Source of the DNA: Vampirovibrio chlorellavorus
Lineage (GTDB): Bacteria; Cyanobacteriota; Vampirovibrionia; Vampirovibrionales; Vampirovibrionaceae
Direction of reading: 5' to 3'
Assembly: GCA_903866275.1 (NCBI GenBank)
Contig: CAIPMU010000016.1
Span: forward strand, 259,978-301,111
Length of the DNA: 41,134 nucleotides
The notes under the pieces are model-generated. The model made no database searches, was not told the origin of the DNA, and saw only the letters and a list, made by a program, of their open reading frames with translations. Position numbers and translations under genes: made by a program. Within the stretch, counting starts at the first letter, position 1; each line of letters opens with the position of its first letter. Shown here piece by piece: positions 6,292 through 13,765 of the stretch.

Positions 6292-9216
6292 TTACTGTTT
6301 CGATAACTCTGCCTTGGGTGCAGGGAGTTCGCTCAGGGGTTGCGGTGTGGTAATACCGGTGTTGCTGTAGATAATTTCCGGCTTAATCACCACCACCATC
6401 TCGGAGCTGGTCTTGTTCTTCCATTTGTTGCGGAAAAAGGTGCCCAGCATCGGTACAGAGCCCAAGCCGGGGAAGCGGCTCATGGAATCGGTATCCTGCT
6501 GGTTGTACAAGCCCGCCAGAATAAAACTTTGGCCTTGTTCCACCAGCAAGGTCGTGCTCATCTTCCGGCTCACGAAAGCAGGCACGCTAATCGAGTTGGT
6601 GGACACCCCGTTCGCAGCATCCAGAGAGCTCACCTCCGGGGCAACCTGCATTTGAATCTTGCCGTCATCGGTTACATTGGGCAGCAGGTTCAGCCGAATC
6701 CCGAACTCCTTGTACTGAATGGAGACTTGTCCCTGACCACCCACAAAGGCAATGGGCACTTCGCCACCGGCCAGAAAACTGCCCTGCTCGCCACTGAGCA
6801 TGGTAAGGGTCGGCTCAGCGAGGGTGCGCACCTGACGGCGCTCCTGCAAGGCCTGAATGGCCCCAGCCAGTTGATTGTTAATGGTAAACGCCTGCGTGAT
6901 GCCGTTCTGGTAAACTTCCCGGAACGCCTGGGCAAAGGTTTGCGAAGAGGGTTGCCAGCCACCGCCGGTGCTAGCCCGACTGGCCGCTGTGGCCCAACTG
7001 GAACCGGGCGGCGTCTGGGTATCCAGAATGGCGATGCCCTTACCGGGCGCTGCCGATTGCACACCGCTCCAGCTGGCGACTTTGGTGGTACCCGCCACCC
7101 CATTGAGTGTTCCACCCATTGCGTTGAGGGCGGTTTTGCTGAGTTCCAGAAATTTGATACTGCAGCGGATCTGAGGCTTTTGGGCGATCTCCAACATGCT
7201 GATCACGTTGCCGGTGGCATCGGTCATGATGGAACCTTGCAGCATGTTGGCCCCCGCAGTGCTGGCATCCGGGGTGGAGGACGAACTACCGGAACTGGAA
7301 GAACTGCTGGAGCTGGCCGTGGAGGCAGACAGCTTGGTGTACTGGTTGCCACCCTGACTGGTCACCATTTTCATGCCGGGCTGCCCGTAAAACACACTGG
7401 CCAGGTTCAAGGCCTTGGAGGCAATGCTGGCTGTAGCCACTCGCCCGGTTAAGATCACTTTTTCGCCGCCATCCGGACCGGGTACCACTTCCACGTGCAC
7501 GTTGGGATCAATCTGTTGCATGCGCTGGCGCACCAGCTCCAGCTTGGTGGAAGGCTCGCCCTTGATCTTCATCAGGTTAATCACGTTGGTGGCCATGCCC
7601 GGTTGCGCCGAACCCGGCGCTTGAGAGTTGGGCCCATTGTTGCCCGAACCCGGCATGGGGCCTGCGCCCATACTGCCCGACTTGGCAAAAAATGCCTTGG
7701 CTATTTCAATCGCCAACTGTGCGGATTCCCGTGTTTCGGCCTGCCCGGTGAGGATCACGGTGTCTTCAGCCGCCATCGGGACAATCTGAATGCCCGGATC
7801 GACATACTTCAACTGGTTCACCAGCACCGAAACATCCCGGTGCACGCTGATGTCCACCACGGTATGATCCGGCGAGTTCATATCGCCCCAGACCAACAGG
7901 TTGGCCACCCCCACCGACTTTCCGGTCAACTGAATCTGGGTGGGACTGATAATGACCGCCGCCGCGACATCCGGGTTGCTGACCGAAACACGGGTGGCGG
8001 GCCTGCTGAGATACAGCACTTCCGCCTTGCCAATGGCCAGATCGATGCTGTTCATCTTGGAGCTCACACCCGATTTTAGTACCTTGACCGAACCCGGAGC
8101 ATCGTTGTTCAGATTAATATCGGGCGAACTGGTATCCAGGCCGGGGGCATAATGCATGCCCGCAGCCTGATTGAGCGCCATGATTTGACTGAGTGGCGAG
8201 TTGGGCAACGCCTGCTGAGCCGAGGAGTGGCTATTACCGGCACCAGACGAATAGGCATGTGTCCCGGAACCCGAAGTGGCTCTGCCATGAAAACCGGAGC
8301 CGGACCCAGCTCGTCTCATGGCAGTTGCGGGCTGATCCAGCTGAGGTAACAGGGACTGTAATGGACCTGAAACTGTTTGCGAAGGGCTCGACGGCAACAA
8401 GACTGGCGATCCGGGATCCCCACCGGTGGCAAGCAAGGCAACCGGGGAATCCTTTGCCTGAGGCGATGGCGCAGACTTCGCCAAAGCTTGAGATTCTGTG
8501 ACAGTGGCCGGTGAGCTCTGATGTCCTGCGTCTGTCTTTGACTCAGCCGAAGCTACGCTGTCTCCCACCAACAGGGCTGCAGGAGCCGCCACCGTGAACA
8601 AGGGATTCATGGTGAATACCGGCCGAACCGGGCTTGCCGTTTTCAAGGGCTCCGGCTTGTTCAGCCGGGTACCAGAACGTGCATGCATGGGTGTTCCAAA
8701 CGCCAAGGTATGGCTGGTCGCTGCAGATTCAACCACTGACTCATAGCGGGCTTTCCGGGGTTCAGCAGGTGCAGCCAAGGGGACTTCACCGGGCAAATAG
8801 ACAATCGGAAAAGATTTGGCCACCCGAGCCACAGAGGAGAGGGACTGCGAGTTAGCCGATGCGCGATGCGCATCACTGCCATGAAAAACAGGCCCTTGCA
8901 AAAGAGAAAAAGGATTGAACGCGGATAAGAGTGCAAAGGGATTGAGAGCATGGGCAACCTGCACCGGCAAGGCCTGCATCACATGCCAACCCCAAAAACC
9001 ATTTTTTGCCTTTTGTTGAGACGTACTCATCGGAACTGGCGAGGCGGACTGGGACAACGCCAATAACACATGCTGATCGATCATGGCCGCCAGTTGATCC
9101 TGAGCGGTTGTCTGCGGGCTTAGCCCTGTCGAGGCCGCATTGACATCCAGCGCCATCATGCTGCTACCCAGCAGTAAGGCACCTAGGCCCCAAGCCGCCG
9201 TCTGTTTCAATTTCAT
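6292..9216 (-). CDS. rcpA: RcpA/CpaC-type outer-membrane secretin with long N-terminal extension
   Basis: A 974-residue protein (from the ATG at 9216) that should form the outer-membrane channel for the Flp pilus. The signal peptide MKLKQTAAWGLGALLLGSSM ends near VNA. Residues of about 30-380 are low-complexity Ser/Ala/Pro/Gly sequence. The family part starts near 387 with the pilus-secretin N-terminal domain (AEVLYLSRPATRVSVSNPD), then BON-like repeats (VILTGQAETRESAQLA; VILTGRVATASIASKAL) separated by Gly/Ser linkers, and the secretin domain from about 690 to 960, with RQVRTLAEPTLTMLSGEQ and FPGLGSVPMLGTFFRNK. I chose 9216 because GAGG sits 9-10 bases upstream; the ATG six codons earlier (9234) lacks such a site. 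CpaC proteins are usually about half this length, so the extension is unusual. Confidence 0.92.
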   Translation of the reverse strand: MKLKQTAAWGLGALLLGSSMMALDVNAASTGLSPQTTAQDQLAAMIDQHVLLALSQSASPVPMSTSQQKAKNGFWGWHVMQALPVQVAHALNPFALLSAFNPFSLLQGPVFHGSDAHRASANSQSLSSVARVAKSFPIVYLPGEVPLAAPAEPRKARYESVVESAATSHTLAFGTPMHARSGTRLNKPEPLKTASPVRPVFTMNPLFTVAAPAALLVGDSVASAESKTDAGHQSSPATVTESQALAKSAPSPQAKDSPVALLATGGDPGSPVLLPSSPSQTVSGPLQSLLPQLDQPATAMRRAGSGSGFHGRATSGSGTHAYSSGAGNSHSSAQQALPNSPLSQIMALNQAAGMHYAPGLDTSSPDINLNNDAPGSVKVLKSGVSSKMNSIDLAIGKAEVLYLSRPATRVSVSNPDVAAAVIISPTQIQLTGKSVGVANLLVWGDMNSPDHTVVDISVHRDVSVLVNQLKYVDPGIQIVPMAAEDTVILTGQAETRESAQLAIEIAKAFFAKSGSMGAGPMPGSGNNGPNSQAPGSAQPGMATNVINLMKIKGEPSTKLELVRQRMQQIDPNVHVEVVPGPDGGEKVILTGRVATASIASKALNLASVFYGQPGMKMVTSQGGNQYTKLSASTASSSSSSSSGSSSSTPDASTAGANMLQGSIMTDATGNVISMLEIAQKPQIRCSIKFLELSKTALNAMGGTLNGVAGTTKVASWSGVQSAAPGKGIAILDTQTPPGSSWATAASRASTGGGWQPSSQTFAQAFREVYQNGITQAFTINNQLAGAIQALQERRQVRTLAEPTLTMLSGEQGSFLAGGEVPIAFVGGQGQVSIQYKEFGIRLNLLPNVTDDGKIQMQVAPEVSSLDAANGVSTNSISVPAFVSRKMSTTLLVEQGQSFILAGLYNQQDTDSMSRFPGLGSVPMLGTFFRNKWKNKTSSEMVVVIKPEIIYSNTGITTPQPLSELPAPKAELSKQ

Positions 9217-9350
9217 GCCGTCAATCCTCACCATTTCACTCGCTTAAAATTCAAGTAGACTCACTTTCAAAACCACCATCATGCACACAAACGATTCACA
9301 AACAGCCCAGATCAAGACATTTCAAACCGCTTGAAGGCTAAACATTAGAA

Positions 9351-9363
9351 TGACACTCTGTCA
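9351..9363. promoter_or_regulatory. Inverted repeat upstream of the secretin gene
   Basis: TGACACTCTGTCA is a palindrome with 5-base arms and a 3-base centre. It lies in the 266-base gap between cpaB and the secretin gene, about 135 bases upstream of the chosen start. It could be an operator for a separate promoter of the secretin gene; that role is inferred only from position. Confidence 0.3.
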
Positions 9364-9482
9364 CCAACCACGCTCTATTTACGTTCTCTGGGGCTTTCGG
9401 TCAACGTCTTCCAGTCCACTGGCGCTGATTGAAGCCATTCTGAATTCATCTCTATTTCTGCCGTTATTTCTGCGTTCATGAC

Positions 9483-10520
9483 CTACTGATTAAAATTATA
9501 GAGGGTTTTATCGTTCCCCTGAATAAATTCGACCTGACTGCCAAAACTGGCCATCGGCATGGGCATGGGCGGTGGCGCTACTTTGGGTGGTGGCGAAAAG
9601 ACCGGCATCGGTGGGGGCTCCGAATCACCCAGCAATTTTTCGCTATTCACGCCGTTCAGCTTAGCAATAGAATGATCCGCATCGGCACGCAAGACCAATC
9701 GCAGACTGCCAGACTCTTCTGCCAGGGCAAGCGTTTCTGCCTGTTCCGGGGTCAAGGCCAAAGTCACGGAAGAAACCAGTCGAGCGGCCTTTTCCGCATC
9801 CGATTTTTCCTTGTCACGATCAATGGCCTTCTGCTCAGGGGACACCGCAGGCTCCTCGGCAGACTTCTCACCCTCGCCCGAAGGAGTCGCCTTGCCACCC
9901 GTTGAGGTGGTGGCTTCGCCATTGGTCACACCCGGCGGCGTATCAATCTGGTACTTATTCTCATCCACCATCGTCTGCGCCGAAGCCAACACCAGCAAAT
10001 CCTGCAGAACGGTTTTCGTCTTGCGAGCAGTGGGGCCATCATGTTTTTCCACTTCAAACGTGGTTAAAATATCCACCCGATCGCCCGGTTTAACAAAACC
10101 AGCCACCCCTTTAACTTCAGTGACGGCAATGGTAATGGCCCGCATGCCTTTGGGAATAAGAGCCGTCAGCCCCCCGTGGGTTTCCCCCCCGGAGACTTTC
10201 TGGTTAAAAATAGGCTCACCGGGAAATAGATCCTGTTTGGCCACCCGTCCCACGAGTTCATAGGCATTACTAAACACCTTGCCTTTAGGCAAAAAGGCGG
10301 CAGGCCACTTCACCACAGTCACATCACTACTGGCCAGCGTTTCCCCCTGATTAATCGGAACCAGCGGCACAACCACATCCTGGGTTTCAACCTTGGCCTC
10401 CATCTTTTTAGGGGAGTCCTCCTTACCGCCATTCATCACACCCAGCGTCGCCAGCCCCATCACCACGGCCAAGCCGATGAAAATATGTCCCGTTTTAATG
10501 GGTAAGTTGGGCTTGGGCAT
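9483..10520 (-). CDS. cpaB: CpaB/RcpC-type pilus assembly protein
   Basis: A 345-residue protein of the CpaB/RcpC family, a periplasmic partner of the secretin in Flp pilus systems. An N-terminal membrane anchor (about residues 8-30, HIFIGLAVVMGLATLGVM) is followed by a SAF domain (VPLVPINQGETLASSDVTVV to LFPGEPIF) and the conserved segment MRAITIAVTEVKGVAGFVKPGDRVDILTTF. A Ser/Glu/Lys-rich insert (about 195-240) and a Pro-rich tail (PPPKVAPPPMPMPM) frame the last domain. The ATG at 10520 was chosen because GGGAGAGGAAG lies just before it; the frame itself stays open to a GTG at 10583. It is separated from the upstream flp gene by a terminator and so probably has its own promoter. Confidence 0.88.
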   Translation of the reverse strand: MPKPNLPIKTGHIFIGLAVVMGLATLGVMNGGKEDSPKKMEAKVETQDVVVPLVPINQGETLASSDVTVVKWPAAFLPKGKVFSNAYELVGRVAKQDLFPGEPIFNQKVSGGETHGGLTALIPKGMRAITIAVTEVKGVAGFVKPGDRVDILTTFEVEKHDGPTARKTKTVLQDLLVLASAQTMVDENKYQIDTPPGVTNGEATTSTGGKATPSGEGEKSAEEPAVSPEQKAIDRDKEKSDAEKAARLVSSVTLALTPEQAETLALAEESGSLRLVLRADADHSIAKLNGVNSEKLLGDSEPPPMPVFSPPPKVAPPPMPMPMASFGSQVEFIQGNDKTLYNFNQ

Positions 10521-10759
10521 GCTGGCTTCCTCTCCCTTTTGAATTTTCCTTGAATGTCCCGCTGTTCGACTTGGAACCACCACACGGTTGGCAAGTCTGC
10601 ATTATCCACATACTATTTATCCCGGATTCCTCCCGAAAGAAGATCCTCCGTGTGGATTATTCTTTTTCACAAACAACAGGCCCCAATAAACAAACTCAGC
10701 CATAAACGACCCCATTCAGATCAATCCAGAGTCGTGAGTAACCTTGAAAATAGGCAAAA

Positions 10760-10791
10760 CAAAAAGCAAGGCATTTCCACCTTGCTTTTTG
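10760..10791 (-). terminator. Terminator after the first-listed flp gene
   Basis: A 12-bp stem (CAAAAAGCAAGG at 10760-10771 with its complement at 10780-10791) and an 8-base loop, ending on the minus strand in TTTTTG followed by TTTTGCC. It is 18 bases beyond the stop of the flp gene at 10809-11027 and should isolate pilin transcription from cpaB. Confidence 0.88.
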
Positions 10792-10808
10792 AGTAAACGC
10801 TACAATAT

Positions 10809-11027
10809 TTACTTCGGCAATTGTCCGGTCAAATAAGTCTGAATTGAACTTAGCATACTGGTAAACAGCGTTTTAATCCCATCGGGACCAATGGCCAGAA
10901 CAGCGGCCACCATCACAGCAGCAACCACCAGGGCACCAGCGTATTCAATCACACCTTGGCCCTTGTTCTTTTTGTACTGCATTTTTTTTATTTCAAGTGC
11001 GGTTAATACAGCGTAAAATTTATTCAT
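10809..11027 (-). CDS. flp: Flp-type pilin, copy 1
   Basis: A 72-residue Flp/Fap-family pilin subunit. The leader MNKFYAVLTALEIKKMQYKK is followed by the processing motif GQGVIEYAGALVV; cleavage should fall after the Gly just before the hydrophobic helix, leaving the conserved Glu and Tyr near the new N terminus. The mature part is a single hydrophobic alpha helix with a short polar tail, TGQLPK. GAAGGAG lies 10 bases before the ATG. The mature segment differs from the copy at 11888-12118 at only two positions (PDG/PSG, FTS/FSS), whereas the leaders are unrelated. A prepilin peptidase (TadV) is needed but is not in this window. Confidence 0.9.
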   Translation of the reverse strand: MNKFYAVLTALEIKKMQYKKNKGQGVIEYAGALVVAAVMVAAVLAIGPDGIKTLFTSMLSSIQTYLTGQLPK

Positions 11028-11139
11028 GCGGCGATGACTCCTTCAACTCCAAAGTAAAACATCAATCACTTGAACGTATTCAGTGAAACTCATAAAGCCC
11101 ACAAGGTATAAATACCAATTACAAAGCCGCACTAAACGC

Positions 11140-11169
11140 TCTATAACAGGATAGAAACATTGTAACCAA
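11140..11169 (-). promoter_or_regulatory. Candidate promoter of flp copy 1
   Basis: On the minus strand TTGGTT (complement of 11164-11169) and TATAGA (complement of 11140-11145) are 18 bases apart, about 110 bases before the flp start. A 12-base palindrome AATGACGTCATT at 11180-11191 lies just upstream of the -35 and could be an activator or repressor site. A second short palindrome, GGTAT-AA-ATACC at 11105-11116, lies downstream of the -10. Confidence 0.45.
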
Positions 11170-11288
11170 CATAATAAACAATGACGTCATTCAGCACAGT
11201 CATGAGCAACCCAAGCCACCAAAACTCAATCCATAAAACCCACGGAGAGCCAGGGCTTTAACGCATTTTTTAAAATATCGTGCTGACT

Positions 11289-11789
11289 TTATTCCTCGTA
11301 ACGCATGGTAGCGGTAGCATAGCAGGGAATGGTATCAAACGCGCTGCCATCAATTTTCATTGCGTTGAGCAAATTGGAAATCCCAATGGGATTTTTCATT
11401 TTCCAGTTAATTGAAACTGTAACTGTGCGATAGCCCACAGCCTGATTGGCAGAAGCCGAGGGGGGTGTCACGGTAATCGTCGCCATCGTCGCAGAATAGG
11501 TCTGGCCGGTCAGTTGTTTGAACTCATTCTGCACATAATTGGAGACATAAGTAATGCCCGCCGATTGGGTACCAACACTGCCCAGATCCGAATTTAGCGC
11601 CGCCTGACGCGCCCCTTCCCGTGCCGTGGTCACCAGCGCCTGCTGGAAATAAAGGTAAACCGAAATACTCATGATCAGCGACAACATGATCACGAAAATA
11701 ATAATACTGGCAATGGATTCCAGCACCACCTGACCCGGCTGGGCCTTGCGCTGACGGGGTGATGACATGCGGGACGCTGCTCGACTCAC
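11289..11789 (-). CDS. tadE: TadE-like minor pilin (pseudopilin)
   Basis: A 166-residue TadE-like protein. After a basic N terminus (SSPRQRKAQPGQ) comes VVLESIASIIIFVIMLSLIM, the Glu-containing hydrophobic helix of this family, then ALVTTAREGARQAALNSDLG, the TadE signature region (AREGARxAAL). The C-terminal half is a beta-rich periplasmic domain ending CYATATMRYEE. TadE-type proteins are processed like pilins and help start or anchor the fibre. I chose the GTG at 11789, which has TTGAGGTG 6 bases upstream; a TTG four codons earlier and an ATG at 11768 are alternatives. It lies between the two flp genes. No TadF or TadG is visible. Confidence 0.8.
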   Translation of the reverse strand: MSRAASRMSSPRQRKAQPGQVVLESIASIIIFVIMLSLIMSISVYLYFQQALVTTAREGARQAALNSDLGSVGTQSAGITYVSNYVQNEFKQLTGQTYSATMATITVTPPSASANQAVGYRTVTVSINWKMKNPIGISNLLNAMKIDGSAFDTIPCYATATMRYEE

Positions 11790-11842
11790 AACACACCTCA
11801 AACAGTTTTCAGGTTAACTCCTGACGCATTAAATGGTAAAAA

Positions 11843-11871
11843 CCGGAGCAAGGCATAAAACCTTGCTCCGG
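11843..11871 (-). terminator. Terminator after flp copy 2
   Basis: Perfect 11-bp stem (CCGGAGCAAGG at 11843-11853 with its complement at 11861-11871), a 7-base loop and a run of five T residues on the minus strand. It lies 16 bases after the stop of the flp gene at 11888-12118. Confidence 0.9.
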
Positions 11872-11887
11872 ATAAAATCTGATAGGA

Positions 11888-12118
11888 TTACTTCGGCAAT
11901 TGGCCGGTCAGATAAGTCTGAATGGAGCTGAGCATACTGCTAAACAGGGTTTTAATACCGGATGGACCGATAGCCAGAACCGCAGCAACCATAACGGCAG
12001 CCACAACCAGAGCGCCTGCATACTCAATAACACCTTGACCCTTGGTCGATTTACGGCTTGCCAGCATCACCTGGGCTTTTACGATAAACGGCAGGGTTTT
12101 ATCCAATAAGTTAGCCAT
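11888..12118 (-). CDS. flp: Flp-type pilin, copy 2
   Basis: A 76-residue Flp/Fap pilin. Leader MANLLDKTLPFIVKAQVMLA, then KGQGVIEYAGALVVAAVMVA and the tail TGQLPK. The mature part is nearly identical to copy 1 (two substitutions), but the DNA of the shared part differs at about 30 of 157 positions, nearly all synonymous. AAGGAG lies 10 bases before the ATG. Being first in the locus, with its own terminator, it is likely the main pilin unit. Confidence 0.9.
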   Translation of the reverse strand: MANLLDKTLPFIVKAQVMLASRKSTKGQGVIEYAGALVVAAVMVAAVLAIGPSGIKTLFSSMLSSIQTYLTGQLPK

Positions 12119-12586
12119 ATGCTCAAATCTCCTTGCTTGCCAACTGATGATGAACGTTTTGGTGAAAGGTGCTGCGTTCGGTGACTCCGCCGAATCGCTT
12201 CTGTCTTCAACTCACTACTCTGATGTAATGCCATCATGCCCAACGGCTTAAACCTAAAGCGGGCCAAAAGGTTACACATCTTAATATATAAATTTTTGAA
12301 GAGCGTGTCCTCCCCTATCGAAAGGGGATTATGAGCAAGGGTGTTTCAAAATGTCATGCAAGCTCAGCCGTTTCACGCCCGGAAATATGAAGAGTCCCGC
12401 CCCACTGGTTGCCGCATGTCCTCATTCTCAGCAGATCGAGCAGAGCGGTCTTTTGAGATTTTTAAAAACCAGCAAACGCACACCCAACATCCACAAATCA
12501 GCAAAAAAAGCTGAAGCCGGCGACTCCCCTTGTGGTACAATCCCAAGCATTCCAAGCAAGCAATACTGATAGGGAGTCTCGCCATC
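12119..12586. other. Divergent intergenic region between flp copy 2 and trxB
   Basis: It holds no gene I can support. For the minus-strand pilin there is an AT-rich block (ATATATAAATTT, about 12283-12296) that could be a -10 region. A small hairpin TCCCCT/AGGGGA lies at 12311-12328. For trxB, TGGTACAAT (12533-12541) is a candidate extended -10 about 45 bases before the start codon; no good -35 is seen. Confidence 0.45.
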
Positions 12587-13555
12587 ATGGCTACACAGCA
12601 TCCTGAGAATCACCATAAAGTGGTCATTATTGGCTCCGGCCCGGCGGGCTGGACAGCGGCCATCTATACGGCGCGGGCCAACCTGTCTCCGTTGGTCTTG
12701 CAAGGAACACAGCCGGGTGGCCAACTGACCATCACCACGGATGTGGAAAACTTCCCCGGCTTCCCGGAAGGCATTATGGGGCCTGAGTTGATGGAGCACT
12801 TTCAGGCGCAAGCCGAGCGATTTGGGACCAAAGTGGTCTACGATACGGTCAATGAGGTTGATTTCTCGAAACGCCCCTTCAAAATCCTGGCCGATGAAGG
12901 CAGTTACACCGCTGACACCCTAATCATCGCCACTGGCGCCTCCGCCAAGTGGATTGGGCTGGAGTCCGAACAAAAGCTGATGGGTCATGGCGTTTCGTCC
13001 TGCGCGACCTGCGATGGCGCATTCTTCCGCAACAAGGAAGTCGTTGTGGTGGGTGGTGGCGACACCGCGATGGAAGAGGCCAACTTTCTGGCCCGCTTCT
13101 GCTCGAAAATCACCGTCGTGCATCGCCGCGATAGCCTGAGAGCCAGCAAAATCATGCAGGATCGCGCCCTGAACAACCCCAAAATCGAGTTCATCTGGGA
13201 TTCGGCGATTGCTGAAATTCATGGCAGCAAGGAAACCGGAGTCACCAGCGTCACGCTCAAAAACCTGAAAACGGGTGAGACCAAAGACTTCCCGACCCAA
13301 GGCGTTTTCGTGGCCATTGGCCACAAACCCAATACAGACATTTTCGCGGGCAAGCTGGACTTGCACCCCAATGGTTACCTGAAGGTCACCCCCGGTGGGG
13401 TCAGCACGAATATTGAAGGTGTGTTCGGATGCGGCGACGTGATTGACCATCACTATCGCCAAGCCATTACCGCCGCCGGTACGGGCTGCATGGCCGCCAT
13501 CGACGCGGAAAAGTATCTGGAAGCTCACGAGGCCCAACTCACGGTGAGAGTCTAA
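12587..13555 (+). CDS. trxB: Thioredoxin reductase (NADPH)
   Basis: A 322-residue low-molecular-weight thioredoxin reductase, which passes electrons from NADPH through FAD to thioredoxin in the cytoplasm. The FAD-binding GSGPAGWTAAIYTARA is at residues 17-32, the redox-active CATC at Cys139/Cys142, the NADPH-binding VVVVGGGDTAMEEANFLA follows at about 153, and the second FAD motif GVFGCGDV is near the C terminus. The length and order fit bacterial TrxB throughout. The ATG at 12587 has AGGGAG about 10 bases upstream; the frame is open upstream but has no better start. It is the source of reducing power expected for the peroxiredoxin at 20647-21171. Confidence 0.96.
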   Translation: MATQHPENHHKVVIIGSGPAGWTAAIYTARANLSPLVLQGTQPGGQLTITTDVENFPGFPEGIMGPELMEHFQAQAERFGTKVVYDTVNEVDFSKRPFKILADEGSYTADTLIIATGASAKWIGLESEQKLMGHGVSSCATCDGAFFRNKEVVVVGGGDTAMEEANFLARFCSKITVVHRRDSLRASKIMQDRALNNPKIEFIWDSAIAEIHGSKETGVTSVTLKNLKTGETKDFPTQGVFVAIGHKPNTDIFAGKLDLHPNGYLKVTPGGVSTNIEGVFGCGDVIDHHYRQAITAAGTGCMAAIDAEKYLEAHEAQLTVRV

Positions 13556-13592
13556 TCAGGCGGCACTTGCATCAAAGCCCCATACCACACAG

Positions 13593-13624
13593 GCCGCCTC
13601 AAGGCACTATAGCCCTGAGGCGGC
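13593..13624 (+). terminator. Hairpin after trxB
   Basis: A 13-bp inverted repeat with one mismatch (GCCGCCTCAAGGC at 13593-13605, loop ACTATA, complement at 13612-13624). It lies about 40 bases after the trxB stop. No T tract follows, so termination may be partial or Rho-assisted. Confidence 0.6.
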
Positions 13625-13722
13625 TTAGCTGCTCCTTCGGCGTGGCAGAATCCCAACAGCCGGGAGTTTTTCGGAAAATAGCAGAGTTTTGAAGACGATT
13701 GAGGCCACATTGTAATAGAATA

Positions 13723-13738
13723 GGATGATTAATCATCC
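13723..13738. promoter_or_regulatory. Perfect 16-base palindrome upstream of the HD-GYP gene
   Basis: GGATGATTAATCATCC is a perfect palindrome 28 bases upstream of the HD-GYP start codon, just after the AT-rich block TGTAATAGAAT (13711-13721), which could be the -10. Its position fits an operator or an autoregulatory site. The protein that would bind it is not identifiable from this window. Confidence 0.5.
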
Positions 13739-13765
13739 AGCCCGTGAGAAAAAAGGAAGTGCGCA

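Noticed and set aside
7255-7320. Serine-rich run in the secretin as a possible repeat array
   Set aside because: Codons vary and the unit is not periodic at the DNA level; it is an ordinary Ser linker between domains.
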